From: Vesta saturnalis | Taxonomy: Eukaryota; Arthropoda; Insecta; Coleoptera; Lampyridae | Direction: 5' to 3' | DNA length: 64,000 bases | NCBI GenBank assembly: GCA_036346205.1 | Contig: JARFJB010001911.1 | Location: forward strand, 717,001-781,000 | Shown here: positions 32,510 through 45,100 of the stretch, piece after piece | How the letters are laid out: each line of letters begins with the position of its first letter | Position numbering within the stretch: the first letter of the stretch is position 1 | The notes under the pieces: generated by a model | Databases searched by the model: none | What the model was told of the DNA's origin: nothing | Seen by the model: the letters and a program-made list of their open reading frames with translations, nothing else | Made by a program: the position numbers and the translations under genes

Positions 32510-33532
32510 TGTTTTGTAAAATACAACTATTAATTCTTCTTCTCGTACTGGAAACAGCTGTTTCGATTTCGTCTCGTGGAATCGAATTTATTGCAATTTC
32601 AATTCGGTGAATCATGTCCTCTCGGGTGGTTGGTCTCGTTTCGTAAACAATATCTTTTATTCTTACAAGTAGAAATCTAATACAGTTAAATCCGGGGATC
32701 TAGGTAACGAAACAAACTACCTTCCCATCCAGCGATTTGGGTATCTAACATTTAAGAAATCACTGACTCTTCGGGAATAGTGTGAAGGACATCCATCATG
32801 TTGATACCACAGGATGCTCTCACGTCAAGGGAATGTCTTCTAAAAGATTGGACAAGTCATTTTGTAAAAAGTTTAAATAAGATTCACCATTTAGGTGTCC
32901 ATGAAAACAAATGGTCCGATAATTCTGTCACCTAAAACACCACACCACAAATTTACACTCCATCTGTTTTGGTGATCCACTTCGCGCATCCAGTGAGGAT
33001 TTGTTTGCGACCAATAATGCATATTGTGCAAATTAACTCTGCCGCAGCTAGTAAAAGTAGCCTCATCGGTCAATAAAACTATGGAAAGGAATCGAAGATT
33101 TTTACTACACATGTCTCTCAGCCAATAGCAATAGTCGAGCCGCCTGTCAAAATCAGTGTCTGATAAAGCCTGGTGTAAAACTAGATGATAAGGATGCAGC
33201 TTAAAATCCCTTAAAATTCTGAACACAGAAGCAACACTTACACCTAGTTCTGTGGAAATCTCCCTGATGCTTACGTGAGGCTCCGATTCTACGTACGCAA
33301 GAACATTAATACTATTGTCTTCATTTCTTATGCGACGGCTTCTGACAGGAAGTGGAATACGTCGTACATTTCCTGTTTGTCTTAAACGTGTTGCCATTCG
33401 CCGAAACACTTTTCTAGTGTAGTGCCTTCGATCAGGATCTGATAGCGTATTGTCGTTCCGCAATAGCTGCATTTTGAAAACATTCATAATACACGGCAAG
33501 CGTGTCGTAGCCTCGTCATTGGTATACGACAT
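32510..33532 (-). pseudogene. Transposase of mariner-family element A
   Basis: Cut-and-paste DDE/D transposase. The main frame starts with ATG at 33532 and stays open for 213 codons. It has an N-terminal helix-turn-helix half (RRMATRLRQTGNVRR), VSIREISTELGVSVASVFRI as the second helix-turn-helix, the linker LHPYHLVLHQAL, then YCYWL and LTDEATFTSCG (first catalytic Asp). A stop and frame changes follow at about 32890. Beyond them are HDGCPSHYSRRV (second Asp) and RSPDLTVLDFYL (third Asp) at about 32800-32680. The C-terminus is near 32510. It is broken only in the C-terminal half. It is related to, but clearly different from, the transposases at 35442-36518 and 41385-46400. Confidence 0.88.
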
Positions 33533-33796
33533 TTTTGAAGGATAGCACTAATTTCTGATAAGGTACAATGAAACCCAAAACTAATGAAGGAAAAAAATTT
33601 TACAACACAGCATCAATCAAAATTAAGTAAGTTGACAACTTTTTCAATTTATTTACCTCCATAGAAACGAGCCGACTTTGTTCCGCAGCAAATTAGATTA
33701 TTATTTTAAAACACACCACATTAGAATTATGCCTTAGAAGTTTTATATGATGTTATAAACGTACAGAAGAAGAATTAATAGTTGTTTTTTACAAAA

Positions 33797-34422
33797 CGGC
33801 CGTCAATTTGAACATTTATAGATTTTCACTAGTTTTTTAACAGTTGTTGATGATTTTGTACCGTTCTATTGAAAAGTTTCTTAAACAAAAATCAATCATT
33901 ACTTTGATATCGTTGTTATGGCCCGTTGGCCTCTAAACACGCTCCAAATTTTGCAATTTGCTTAGTTTGGACTAGTCCTAAGCCTAGATAGAGTGTGAAG
34001 GGAGGCACAGACTATGATAAATGCAGATTCCTCATTACTAATCCAACCTATATACCTTAAGAAACCACAGCAACAATCAATTATTAAATTAAACGGTTAA
34101 AAAGTCTTCTTTTCGCCATAACTCTGGAACAAATAAAGATATCAAATTGCGTTATTTACGTTTTTTGTTACAAATTTAAGCTACTTTCCGCTTATGATGT
34201 CATAATTATACCGTATGATTTAATTTTTCTGAATAAAATCAAAATACTGGTATTATTACAAATTGCGCCCTCTAACAATTTTATTATGAGCTATCGCGTA
34301 CCAATGGATGCGACAGTTAAAAGTACTTACCTTTTCTTCTAAACAAGCCTAGGTTTACTACAATCGGATAAGTCGTTTAAAAATAACAGCGATTTAAATG
34401 ATTACACATTCAATAGCTTCCC
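33797..34422. mobile_element. Insertion in the right inverted repeat of element A
   Basis: About 625 bp separate two parts of the right arm that are contiguous in the left arm (at about 32511). It is non-coding, with no recognised ends. It could be a non-autonomous transposon or replaced DNA. Confidence 0.5.
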
Positions 34423-34706
34423 CACTCTTATTAAGGTCGGTACGCCAATGAGCGTTAGACCAAAATGATGCAGAATTGTCTAAGCTTTCTAACGATGTTA
34501 CCAAAGGTATGCCTTAATGTGGGAATTTTCGGAGAAATTTATAATTTTATTTTTTAATTTTCAATTGCGCCCCCTTGCGATGAATTACGGAACTTAAAAA
34601 TAATTTCCAGGATTTTCTCGTGGCGACTTTTATAATGAATTTTTTCTCCACTTTTAAGTCCACTAGTTTCTGAAATATGGCCGATGGCCAGCCTTAATGA
34701 AACACC

Positions 34707-34709
<3 letters not shown>

Positions 34710-34747
<38 letters not shown>
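34710..34747. repeat. (TA)n tract between two mariner elements
   Basis: A 38-bp TA run is the only sequence separating the right end of element A from the left end of element B. Confidence 0.95.
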
Positions 34748-34754
<7 letters not shown>

Positions 34755-37700
34755 TCCCAATAGTGCGTATTTGGTCGATAGCTCCTTAGCCATTAAACTT
34801 AGAAGATAAGTTTAAATACGAAAGTTATCTATTTTTATAAGCTGCATAACCTAAAAATAGTTTGGTTTCTAATATAAAAGCGGTACAATATAGAACTTTT
34901 GATTTTTAAATAAAACACCCTATATATTATTTTATTTTTCGATTCTCCTTATAATTTTACATCTTTTTTATAAAAATTACTTACAAGCTAAATCTTACAG
35001 TTTTTGAGATATTTGCAAAGTTAACTAAAACTGACATTTTATGTAGTACTTCAAATAGGCGTATCTCAGTTATTTTTAAAGATAAAAAAATAATCTTTGG
35101 TATAGAATTTATTCATACATGAGCTTACTTTAATCTATTGTCAAAAATAGATTTCAATATACACGGTGATCACAAAAATTAATTCAATAACATAAATTTG
35201 AAAATGCTACAACTTCATTTTCTTAAATGGCACACACTATACTTTTTTAATGCCTTGTCTTCGTCTACTAGTCGGCTTTCATTTCTATTAAATATGTTCT
35301 ATACCTATCTCTAATAGTTTCGGAGATATTTAAGTTGTTCAATTTTTTTCGTTGATAACACTGAAGAAGAGTAACATTAGTCGGTCAAAGCAAGCTATGA
35401 ATACGTAAGAAAAACATTAACCGAAATACAAACACTTAAAATTATAATAAATGTTCAATGTGACCACCATTTTGTTGCTGGCAAACATGAAGTCTTTGAA
35501 TAAACGACAAATTTACTTTTCGTAACGTGGAAACATTTATATTTGAATGACGTCTCTAATTCTTGCCTTCATATATCTACAGTCGTTGGAGGAGTTTGAT
35601 AGACTTTTTCTTTAATCCAACCCCAAAGAAAAAAATCCAGCTTTGTCATGTCTGGCGATCTTGCAGGCCAGGAGACCGGCACTCCTCTTCCAATCCATTT
35701 GTTTTGAAACTGGATATTTAAGTAATTTCTAACGTTACTGCTAAAATACGGAGAATCGCCATCTAATTGCAGCCACATTTTTCTAGGGGTTTGTAAAGGT
35801 AAACCTTCAATAAAAGTTTCAAATTCGTTGCTCAAATTCGTTGCGCAAGAGGTTTAAAAATGAATCTCCATTGACCGTGTTTTCAAAAAAAATATGGTCC
35901 TATAATTCTTTCCCCAATAATTTCGACCCAAACATTAAGTGACCAACGGTGTTGATGATCAACAGGAATTATAAATCTGGGATTCTCAGTATCGTAATAA
36001 TGGAAATTGTGTCTATTAACGTATCCATTTTTGTGGAAAGTAGCTTCATCAGTAAATAAGATCGTACTAAAATAGTTGGGTTTTTCTAAATTTTTATTTA
36101 TGGCCCAATTGCAAAAGTTGAATCTATTAACGAAGTCATCTTCGTCTAATTCTTGTGCAAGTTGGACATGATATGGATGATATTTATATTTTTTTATAAT
36201 TCTATTAACTGATGTTTTTGAAACTCCAACTTCTAATTCCAATTGTCGGCAAGAAACGTGAGGATTTTCAATCACCGATTGAAGAACTAAATGTTCATTA
36301 CCTTCGTTAATTGCGGTTCTTTCTCGTTCTAAATTGTCTTCGTAATGAATACTGCCTGTTTGCTCGAAACGCTCTTTCAATCTTGCAAATGCTGAAACTT
36401 GCGGGCGTCGTGTATTTGGAAATTTTTGCTTATAAATTCGATGAGCTAAAAGACAATTTTTATCGCTTTCACCAAGGACGTAAATCATATTAACAAGTTC
36501 TTTTTTCGAAAAATTCATTTTGTAATTTAGCAAGTAAGTATACAGTACTCACAAATATTAGCACTGTTTGACAAGTTTGATTTCTTCATTTGTTTTCGTT
36601 CATCTTGTTTTACGCTCTTTTGATTAAATTGTTTAATTTTGCGATGAATGGTTTAAAAACATCTCAAATATCTCTTAAAAATGATGGTTTCATACAATAT
36701 TTATTATAATTACAATTAATGTATTTCAGTTAATATTTTTTAGTTTCTTATGTATCAACAGCTTGCTTTGACCGACTAATGTTACTCTTCATCAGTGTTA
36801 TCAACGAAAAAAATTGAACAAACTTAAATATCTCCGAAACTATTAGAGATAGGTATAGCACATATTTAATAAAAATTAAAGCAGACTAATAGACGAAGAC
36901 AAGGCGTTAAAAAATATAGGGTGTGCTAATTAAAAAAAGGAAGATATAGCATTTTCAAATTTACGTTGTTGAATTAATTTTTGTGATCACCCGTTTTTTC
37001 AAAGACTTCATGTTTGCCAGCAACAAAAAGATGGTCACATTGATCATTTATTATAATTTTAAGTGTTTGTATTTCAGTTAATATGTTTTTTAGTTTCTTA
37101 TGTATTTTTAGCTTGCTTTGACCGACTAATTTTACTCTTCTTCAGTGTTATCAACGAAAAAAATTGAACAAACTTAAATATCTCCGAAACTATTAGAGAT
37201 AGGTATAGAACATATTTAATAGAAATGAGAGCCGATTAATAGACGAAGACAAGGCATTAAAAAAATATAGGGTATGTCATTTAAAAAAATGAAGATATAA
37301 CATTTTCAAATTTATGTTATTGAATTAATTTTTGTGATCACCGTGTATATTGAAATCCAATTTTGACAATAGATTAACGTAAGCTCATGTATGAATAAAT
37401 TCTATACCAAAGATGATTTGTTTATCTTTAAAAATAACTGAGATACGCATACTTGCATTACTACATAAAAATGTCAGTTTTTAGTTAACTTTGCAATAAT
37501 CTCAAAAACTGTAAGATTTAGCTTGAAAGTAATCCTTATAAAAAAGATGTAAAATTATAAGGAGAATCGAAAAATAAAATAATATATAGGGTGTTCTGTT
37601 TAAAAATCAAAAGTTCTATATTGTACCGCTTTTATATTACACCCGGTAGAAGCCAAACTATTTTTAGATTATGCAGCTTATAAAAATAGGCAACTTTCGT

Positions 37701-37767
37701 ATTTAAACTTATCTTCTAAGTTTAATGGCTAAGGAGCTATCGACCGAATACGCACTATTGGGACACC

Positions 37768-37770
<3 letters not shown>
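34748..37770 (-). mobile_element. mariner-family element B with very long inverted repeats
   Basis: The ends TAGGGTATCCCAATAGTGCG (34748) and CGCACTATTGGGACACCCTG (37770) are inverted and sit in TA tracts. The arms are about 0.7 kb each (34748-35470 and about 37010-37770). In the right arm about 300 bp is present twice (36720-37015 and 37060-37348), joined by a short piece that ends the first copy at GATCACCCG. A second inverted boundary, ACGGTGATCACAAAAATT at about 35165 and its complement at about 37330-37347, may mark an inner element inside an outer one. Confidence 0.85.
35442..36518 (-). pseudogene. Transposase of mariner-family element B, two small lesions
   Basis: DDE/D transposase. 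ATG at 36518 is chosen (MNFSKKELVNM follows); an in-frame ATG at 36533 is also possible. Domains are an N-terminal helix-turn-helix, then VSCRQLELEVGVSKTSVNRI, KYHPYHVQLAQEL, FNFCNWA, LFTDEATFHKNGY (first Asp), DGDSPYFSS (second Asp; the usual Ala after DG is Asp), GRGVPVSWPARSPDMTKLDF (third Asp) and the C-terminal QQQNGGHIEHLL ending at 35442. The frame is broken in a run of eight T at about 35887 and by a 13-bp tandem duplication (CAACGAATTTGAG) at about 35835-35860. A stop follows TVDI near 35569. Otherwise it is full length. Confidence 0.9.

Positions 37771-37817
<47 letters not shown>
37771..37817. repeat. (TA)n tract
   Basis: A TA run joining element B to the next non-autonomous element. 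Confidence 0.95.
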
Positions 37818-37819
<2 letters not shown>

Positions 37820-38462
37820 ACGTGATCAATCTCAAGTGTACTGTAGTGGTATGACAAAAATCCCTAGTTGTTAATATTGTTGTGTTTTGCAGTTGGCTGC
37901 TTTGAATTTTTAGTGTGGTTTTAGTCGTTTTAGTTTGTCAGTTTATGTCATATTATACCATCGTTTTTCACTTTTGTATTTTCTTGGTGCCGAAATGTTA
38001 CAAAATGTATTTGCGAATATGCAACGTAGGGTGAACTTATGTTTACAATTTAATGGCGGTAATTTTGAACATATGCTGTAAAGCAGTGTGATAACTAATG
38101 TGTACGTAAGGAGTTAAAAAAAAATTTGTAAACGACATTGTCATTCCATAAACATATACTGTAAATTTTATTTAATTATAACGAAATTATAACATTTAAA
38201 TACTATTAAATAATATTTTATTTATTTTGTTGTATTTTATAGGGATGCAGTCTAATCAAATACAAAATAGTCATTATTTAAATTAAGATAATATTTTATA
38301 ATATGTATAAGTGAATGACCTTCATACAGATTTGAAACTGATCGTAGTTTTTACTCGAACGATGCTCTAGAGTAGCTAGAGCAATACAGCTTCTTACCAA
38401 CCTATCAGTGGTACCAACTTAAATATTTTGATCATGTGATATACATTGAATTGATCACTCTG
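37818..38462. mobile_element. Non-autonomous mariner-type element (MITE), 645 bp
   Basis: The ends CAACGTGATCAAT (37818) and ATTGATCACTCTG (ending 38462) are inverted with two mismatches. Both are flanked by TATA in (TA)n tracts. No coding frame lies between them. Confidence 0.75.
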
Positions 38463-38463
38463 T

Positions 38464-38471
38464 ATATATGC

Positions 38472-38533
<62 letters not shown>
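38464..38533. repeat. (TA)n microsatellite
   Basis: A long TA tract directly after the non-autonomous element. Confidence 0.95.
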
Positions 38534-38537
<4 letters not shown>

Positions 38538-40471
38538 TAAGACAATTTTCATCTTTAAAACTTGTGTAAATAAACGTAAAACATTAATTCAACGTTTCAG
38601 AACGTCCTTTGTTCACCTTTGTCAAAATTTATTTGACAATTACAGAGATTAGAAATAAGGTAACTTTCATTTAAGAAATGAATATGAAACAAGGTAATCT
38701 AATTTAAATTTAATCTGGACAGTGTGTTTGACTTCGTAGTTGGTCAGTACATTGATGTAGAAGGTGCAGACGAGGGACTGCCAGACATAGTTGCAGCATA
38801 AGTGTACTTGAAATTTCTGGAAGATTTGGAGTTGAGTTGAAAGTAGAATCAATCTTGTTTAAGACATTCTATCACAAATTCTGTGGCATTCTAGAAGTGT
38901 CATCTCAAGTTTATTGAAACAAGGGCGTTTGGTCTTACTTTCAATTTCACACTGCATTCTCTAATAATTCTTTCTTGTAACGGTATATAGAGTGCAAATT
39001 AAACGAGGATAATTTTGGTAAATTAATTAATGGTAGTCCTGAATATCTAAATGATGTAGCTAAAGACGAATGAATTGTGCTGTAATTTAGTTAATTGTTC
39101 ATCGGCTCTCGATATAATATTCTGTTAGTTTGTCCTATATAAGTTCTTCGACAGATTGTTGCAGTATCTCCAAAACACTCCTTGGCGTTTAACCATTAGA
39201 ATTTTGTCTTTGGGGTTTCTTAAAGTTGGTCAAAGTAATTGTTTGAACCTGTCGAAGTGATTTGAAATTTTTTGATTATTCTGTAATTCTTATATAAGTA
39301 AATACAGGAATTTCGTTATTGTTAAATATTTTTCTTGGTCTTATATTTTTGTATTTATTTTTTATTTTGACATTTTGAATTCAATTTAAAGTCTTACTCT
39401 TCATTAAATTTTGGTCAATGAGTGTCTAGTATATCAAAGATTTATCCTATATTGACCAGATGTTGAAGGAAGGTCAGTATCTATTCAAATCTGTTTAGAA
39501 TTAGAATATTAGAATTCACCAATTAGTTGACCAAGATAATTGTTTCTAAATTATGTAAATTCTGTTTGATGTACTTTAATAGATTTAGAAAATGGTCTCT
39601 AAAGATTTCTTTCAGAAATACAGACTGTCAGTACAACGGTATTCATAACCTACATTAAGTGTTGTCGCAGATTTTAAGAAACCCAATGTGTATTCAAAAT
39701 GTCCTTAATTGAAAGCCGAAGCGTATTAGTGATCACCGTGCAATATCTGTCGAATGACTTATATGAAAATAATTGAGTGCATAGTGGTTAATTGAGATGC
39801 CTTGTTATGTAGTATTTCTAGAATTTCATGTGTCATCACATAATCTTCGTGACAAATATTGTTAGCTACACTCTCATTTAAGATCTATTACACAAATGTC
39901 TAATACACAAACAAATCCGTTTATCATTTTAATTCAATATTATCAAAATGAGATTTTAATTTAGAGTTGAATTGTTAAATAATTCTGATTTTCTTTCTTA
40001 ATAGTCATCTTAAATGAGCATTTGTACACATTCTAGAATAAGCACAAAAGATTTGGATAGATGAATTGAAAACAGTTGATTTAACAGTTTCAATCTATAC
40101 TTTATAATTTATCTCAGAAAATTTATCTTATAATCAACATTTATATGAACAATAATTCATGTATTCACTTCTAATCAAATTATTGATCTAATTTAGAATG
40201 TTCAAATAATGTCCAGTTAAATTTACAATTATTCTACCATTGTTAACATAATATCTGTATTTTTTAAAAATTAAAATGTTAAACACTTATTACATAAACA
40301 AATGTATTATTGATTTGCATAATAAATATCTTGAATTAAATGGAACAAATGACATTATTAAATTAATTTAATTTTATTCTGTTTTAAATTTACTAGTTGT
40401 CAAAGTATTTACAAAGAAAGTTACAATTTACTTTAAAGTTTAAAATGAATATTTGAAATCTAAATAGAAAC

Positions 40472-40477
<6 letters not shown>
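38534..40477. other. AT-rich DNA without a supported gene
   Basis: Nearly 2 kb with no domain-bearing frame on either strand. The longest is a 61-codon frame without motifs. It ends in a short (TA)n run at about 40478-40502. Confidence 0.45.
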
Positions 40478-40504
<27 letters not shown>

Positions 40505-40637
40505 TTCTATTATTATATGTCTTAAAAGAATGGACCATAATGCAGGGACACGATTAAAATATATCGATTTAAGTCAACTTACCTTAGTACTATAGTACTA
40601 AGTTGCTCCCTTAAGGACATACGAGCCTTTAAAGATT

Positions 40638-40886
40638 CATACACTTGTAGCGGCGTGTATATGAACCATGTGCGGCTACTTAGGCGAATACCGGGCTAGT
40701 ATTTTCCCCCTCAGAATCCTACCTCCGTTCCTTGCGATCCTATCCTGGCCACACCCATACCTAATCCCACCATGCATATATACGTAATGTATGTATGGTG
40801 AGAATCCATGATTGTGGCTGAATGAGCTTGGAAAGCTCAAATAGCCCGCCCTCCCATTTGGAGAGAGAATGAAATACGTGACCTTT
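40638..40886. mobile_element. SINE-like insertion with a 12-bp flanking duplication
   Basis: The 12-bp word CCTTTAAAGATT flanks this 249-bp segment (40626-40637 and 40887-40898), and the segment is missing from the opposite arm. A direct duplication of this length is typical of target-primed retrotransposition. No tRNA-type A or B box or poly(A) was recognised. The same segment at the same junction is present at about 24690-24810. Confidence 0.6.
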
Positions 40887-42113
40887 CCTTTAAAGATTTT
40901 TTTTTTCTATTTTTTACGTTAACTTATTTATTTTTTGAGTTATTTAATTGAAATTTAGCTTTTATAGGTTTTTGCATTAGTTTAACATGTCTGTGTGTAA
41001 AGTATAGAAGGCGCTTGCAGCAACCTGTATGTTACATTCTCGTTGTCATATTTTTTTGGTATGTGAAAAATTTGACATCAGTAACTTTTTAAATATTTTA
41101 TAATAATAGCTTTATAAAAGGTATACTTGTCACCAGTCGCCAAACTGCACCATTTCCAAGAAAAATGTATTTCAAATTAGTGCTACAGAATTTCTATCAA
41201 AAATGTTTTTCATATTAATTAACTTCTAGCTCCTCCCAAAAAATTATGTACACAAATGTACATACAATAAAAAAAAGTAACCTAATTTAAAACAGAATAT
41301 AATGGTTAACAGACTAACAAGAAAATTGAACCAAAATAAACAACAAAAACCATTAAATCAAAATATTACACTAAAGTTTATTTTCAAAATGTTGACCGTT
41401 AACTTCAATACATTTCTGGCGTCTTTTGAGAAGTTTCTCCTTAATTTATGAAATTAGGGATGTTGGTTTTTAATACTATTTGCAGCTTCGTAAATTCGTT
41501 GCTACAGTTCAGATCTTGTATTAACTGCAGTGGAATAGGCAAGAGCTTTTATGTGTCCCTAAAAATAAAAATCCATAGGATTTAAATCAGGACTTCTAGG
41601 ATGCCACGAATGTTCACTTCGTCGTCCTATCCAACGATGGGGAAATATAATATTTAAATAATCCAGTACAACCACAGTGTAATGAGCAGGGGCACCATCT
41701 TGTAAATACCACATATATGACGAATATTCACCGGCACGTCTTCTAATAAATCAATCAAGTTCTCTCTAAGAAAGTTTAAGTAATTATCGCCAGTTAGATT
41801 TGTTGGTAGTTCAAAAGGACCAACAATATTGTTATTTATTATTCCGCACCAGATGTTAATTTTAAATTCATGCTCGAAATGTCGCTCCAAAGTGACATGT
41901 GGATTTTCGTCAGCCCATATATGACTATTCTTTCTGTTTAAAACTCCTCTGCTAGTAAACGTTGTTTGGTCTGCAAATAAAATTCTATTTACAAATGCTG
42001 GATTTTGTCTGTTCTTACGCAGTATAAATTCACAAAAATTTGTTCTGGTCAAAAAATCACCGGGCAGTAAATTTTGGACTGGTCTATAATGAAAGGGATA
42101 AAGCTCTTGCATA

Positions 42114-45100
42114 CATGGGCGTACAACAGCTGCCCCCCCCGGATGTATGTCTGTTGTCGATCAAAGTTATGTTACAACTTACTTTACAATATATTAATTT
42201 TATTATGCGTTGACTTTTGAAAAACCGCGCCAGCCGCGACGACGACGAATGAAGATTACCGAATCTGCAAGAACTCTATACTCGGCTGCATGTGCGACTG
42301 CGAGACATGATTCAAAGAAGTGAGTGGAATTGCGAGCGTCTTGCAGTCTTGCATTTTATTTGACATGTTATTGTTTGGAAGCAGTCAAACGAAAGTGATT
42401 TAACATATTCGTTCAATGTACATCCATATCAAACTATATTAAAAATCTCAATCGGATTGATATTGTGTTGTGGTTATGATTGATACATCGATACGTGCAT
42501 TCTGTTGAACAATAATATATTATATATAGTAAAAGTGTCACGTTGGATAAAAATGGATATTCGAAATTTTTTTGGTGAGTATGTTATTGTTAATTTGAAT
42601 ACAGTGGAACTTCCATATTGCGAACGTCAATTCAACGAATTTCTCACTATAACGAACATCTGCCTTATACTTGGCCCCTGGACTCACATTGCTAAGAATA
42701 ACGAACCCTCTTAAAATTCTCTCTTCTCTCCATTACGAATTTATGAAACTGTAATCAAGTATTCTTTTCTCGGAAGGGTTTCAAAGTTATGGATCTACGG
42801 CAAGTAAATAAAACATCATAGTCCATAGACATCGCCGAAGGCCGAAGTAATAAATCTCGACGGGTGAGAAACACTGTTTAAGTGAAGGATCGCAGGTACT
42901 TGACAAAATGCAATATGGCTTGTTTACATTAGAATTTGTTTTAGAGCATAAAATAATGAGACAAGTCATCTATCTGGGCCTAGTCAACGTGATTATTTAT
43001 AGTTAGCATTTCAATTTCTAACTGTTTTTTTTTATAACGAATTTTCCATATAAGGAATTTTCTTTGTGGATTCTGCATATCCGTTAATTAGAAGTTACAT
43101 TGTATTTTGTCTAATGTATTAGTATCTGATCTATGTATAAGTTAACGTGATGTTCTTGATACTTGGGTTTGATAAAATTTCGTTTTTGTCAATTACCCTA
43201 ACATAACCTACTCATGATAATCTGTTTATATCTAGGTATAAATAGATGAATAGGTATTTAAATAAAGATTATTTTCATTTCAATACATTCTCAAACGTAT
43301 TTCTTGATTTCAATTGTTATCTGATCTTGATTCATTGAACGGTGCTAACAATATCATATATGTATGCATGGTGCATAAATATAATCGATCGATTGGTTTT
43401 TGAGAAGTACTTATCACATATATTCATACATACGGGTCGAACAAATAAAATCTCCTTTTTTGAAGTCGGTTGAAAATAAGATCAGTGAGAATGTGAAAAC
43501 AAATTAATTTATTAATTAGTTGTTCAGACTATAATTGAAACGTGATTTTTAGGCTTGTTCCTTTTTTTTTCAGCCACAAAACCAAAAAAGAGGAAAATAA
43601 CGAGTAAAGATGATGATTCAAGCGGCAGTAAATCTAGTGAGGTGGATCTAGCGCCAGTTACACAATCTTATTCTGATCATCCTAGAGAAAATAGTAATAA
43701 AACTTGTGACTCACTACTGAACCCACCAGAAGGATCGGAATCGAAGCTCATAAATTCTGGTAATATTATTGACGGGAAGCTTCTGAATCTCATGCATCTG
43801 GATCTACATCCATTCTAGAAGCTAGAGATAGTTGTCATGAAAATGATATCGGGTGGTGGGTTGGACGAACTTTTGCAATGACCACCGAAAAGCGAATGGA
43901 AATGTTGAAGCGATGCTGGGTACCTCAAGAAATTTATGATTTTTGCTGATGCTACGCATTTGAAACGCAAATTTAATCATACTTGGTTAGAAATGTACAA
44001 GCCTTGGCTTGCTTACTCAAGAAGATTGAAAGGTGCTTTTTGTTTGTTTTGCGTTTTATTTCCGCCGAAAGTTGTACGTGGTGTACAGGGATCTTTAATT
44101 GTCCGACCATTCACTAAGTATAAAGATGTTCACAATAATTTTAAAGCACATGTAGATAGTCAATGGCACAGAGAATCGTGTGCCTCTGCCAATATTTTTG
44201 GCAACGCAAAAACAAATGTACTCGTTGCTATGCAAACAGGCCACGCAAAAATCATTGAGGATAATAGAAATGCACTACAATGTATAGTCAATACAATTAT
44301 TTTTTGCGGAACCCACGATTTGCCATTGAGAGGAAAAGAAAAAGATGACGGCGTTTTTCAAGATTTGCTCAAACTAAAAATTGATTCTGGTGATGGAATT
44401 TTGAGAAAACGCTTAGAAATAGGACATAAAAATGCTCAATATACATCTCCAAAAATACAAAATGAGATTTTAAACATATGTGGAGTCCTAATCAGAGGAA
44501 AAATTGGTCGATAATGTGAAAGCCGCAAGTGCCTACAGCATTTTGGCTGATGAATCAGCTGATATATCGGGAAAAGACCAACTATCAATAGGTCTTAGAT
44601 ATTACGATCAAAGGGAAAAAAGTATTAAGGAGGAATTTATGGGTTTTGTCGAGTTAGAAAAAATGGATGCTCAAACGATAGCTGCTGAAATTAATGGATT
44701 CATCAATAGATTGAACATAGATGTTAACAAATGCGTGGGACAGGGGTATGACGGATGTGCTACGATGGCGGGAAAAGATGGCGGTGTCCAAAAAATATTG
44801 AGAGAAACATATAAAAGGGGTTTATATTTTCACTGTGCCAGCCACAAATTAAACCTCGTAGTAAACGACTTGAACAATGTACCTGAGATCCGCAACTGCA
44901 TTGGAACTGTAAAAGATACGATCAATTTTTTCAGGGAATCTGCTTTGCGTCAAAAACATGCACCGAAAATACCAATGCTGTGTGAAACAAGGTGGTCTCA
45001 TAAATACAAAAGTATTTCAATGTTTAAGAAGCATTTTGTCGAAATTGTGGAAGGTTTGGAAAAACTTTCTCAAGAAGGGAATTCTGGGACAAGAAACGTA

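Larger units (their letters stand above)
32225..34709 (-). mobile_element. mariner-family element A with inverted repeats of about 0.3 kb
   Basis: The ends are CAGGGTGTTTCATTAAGGC (32225) and its reverse complement ending at 34709, and both abut (TA)n tracts. The left arm runs to about 32549. The right arm matches it from 34709 back to about 34423, then continues at about 33797-33761 after an interruption. The transposase gene lies between the arms on the minus strand. Confidence 0.9.
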
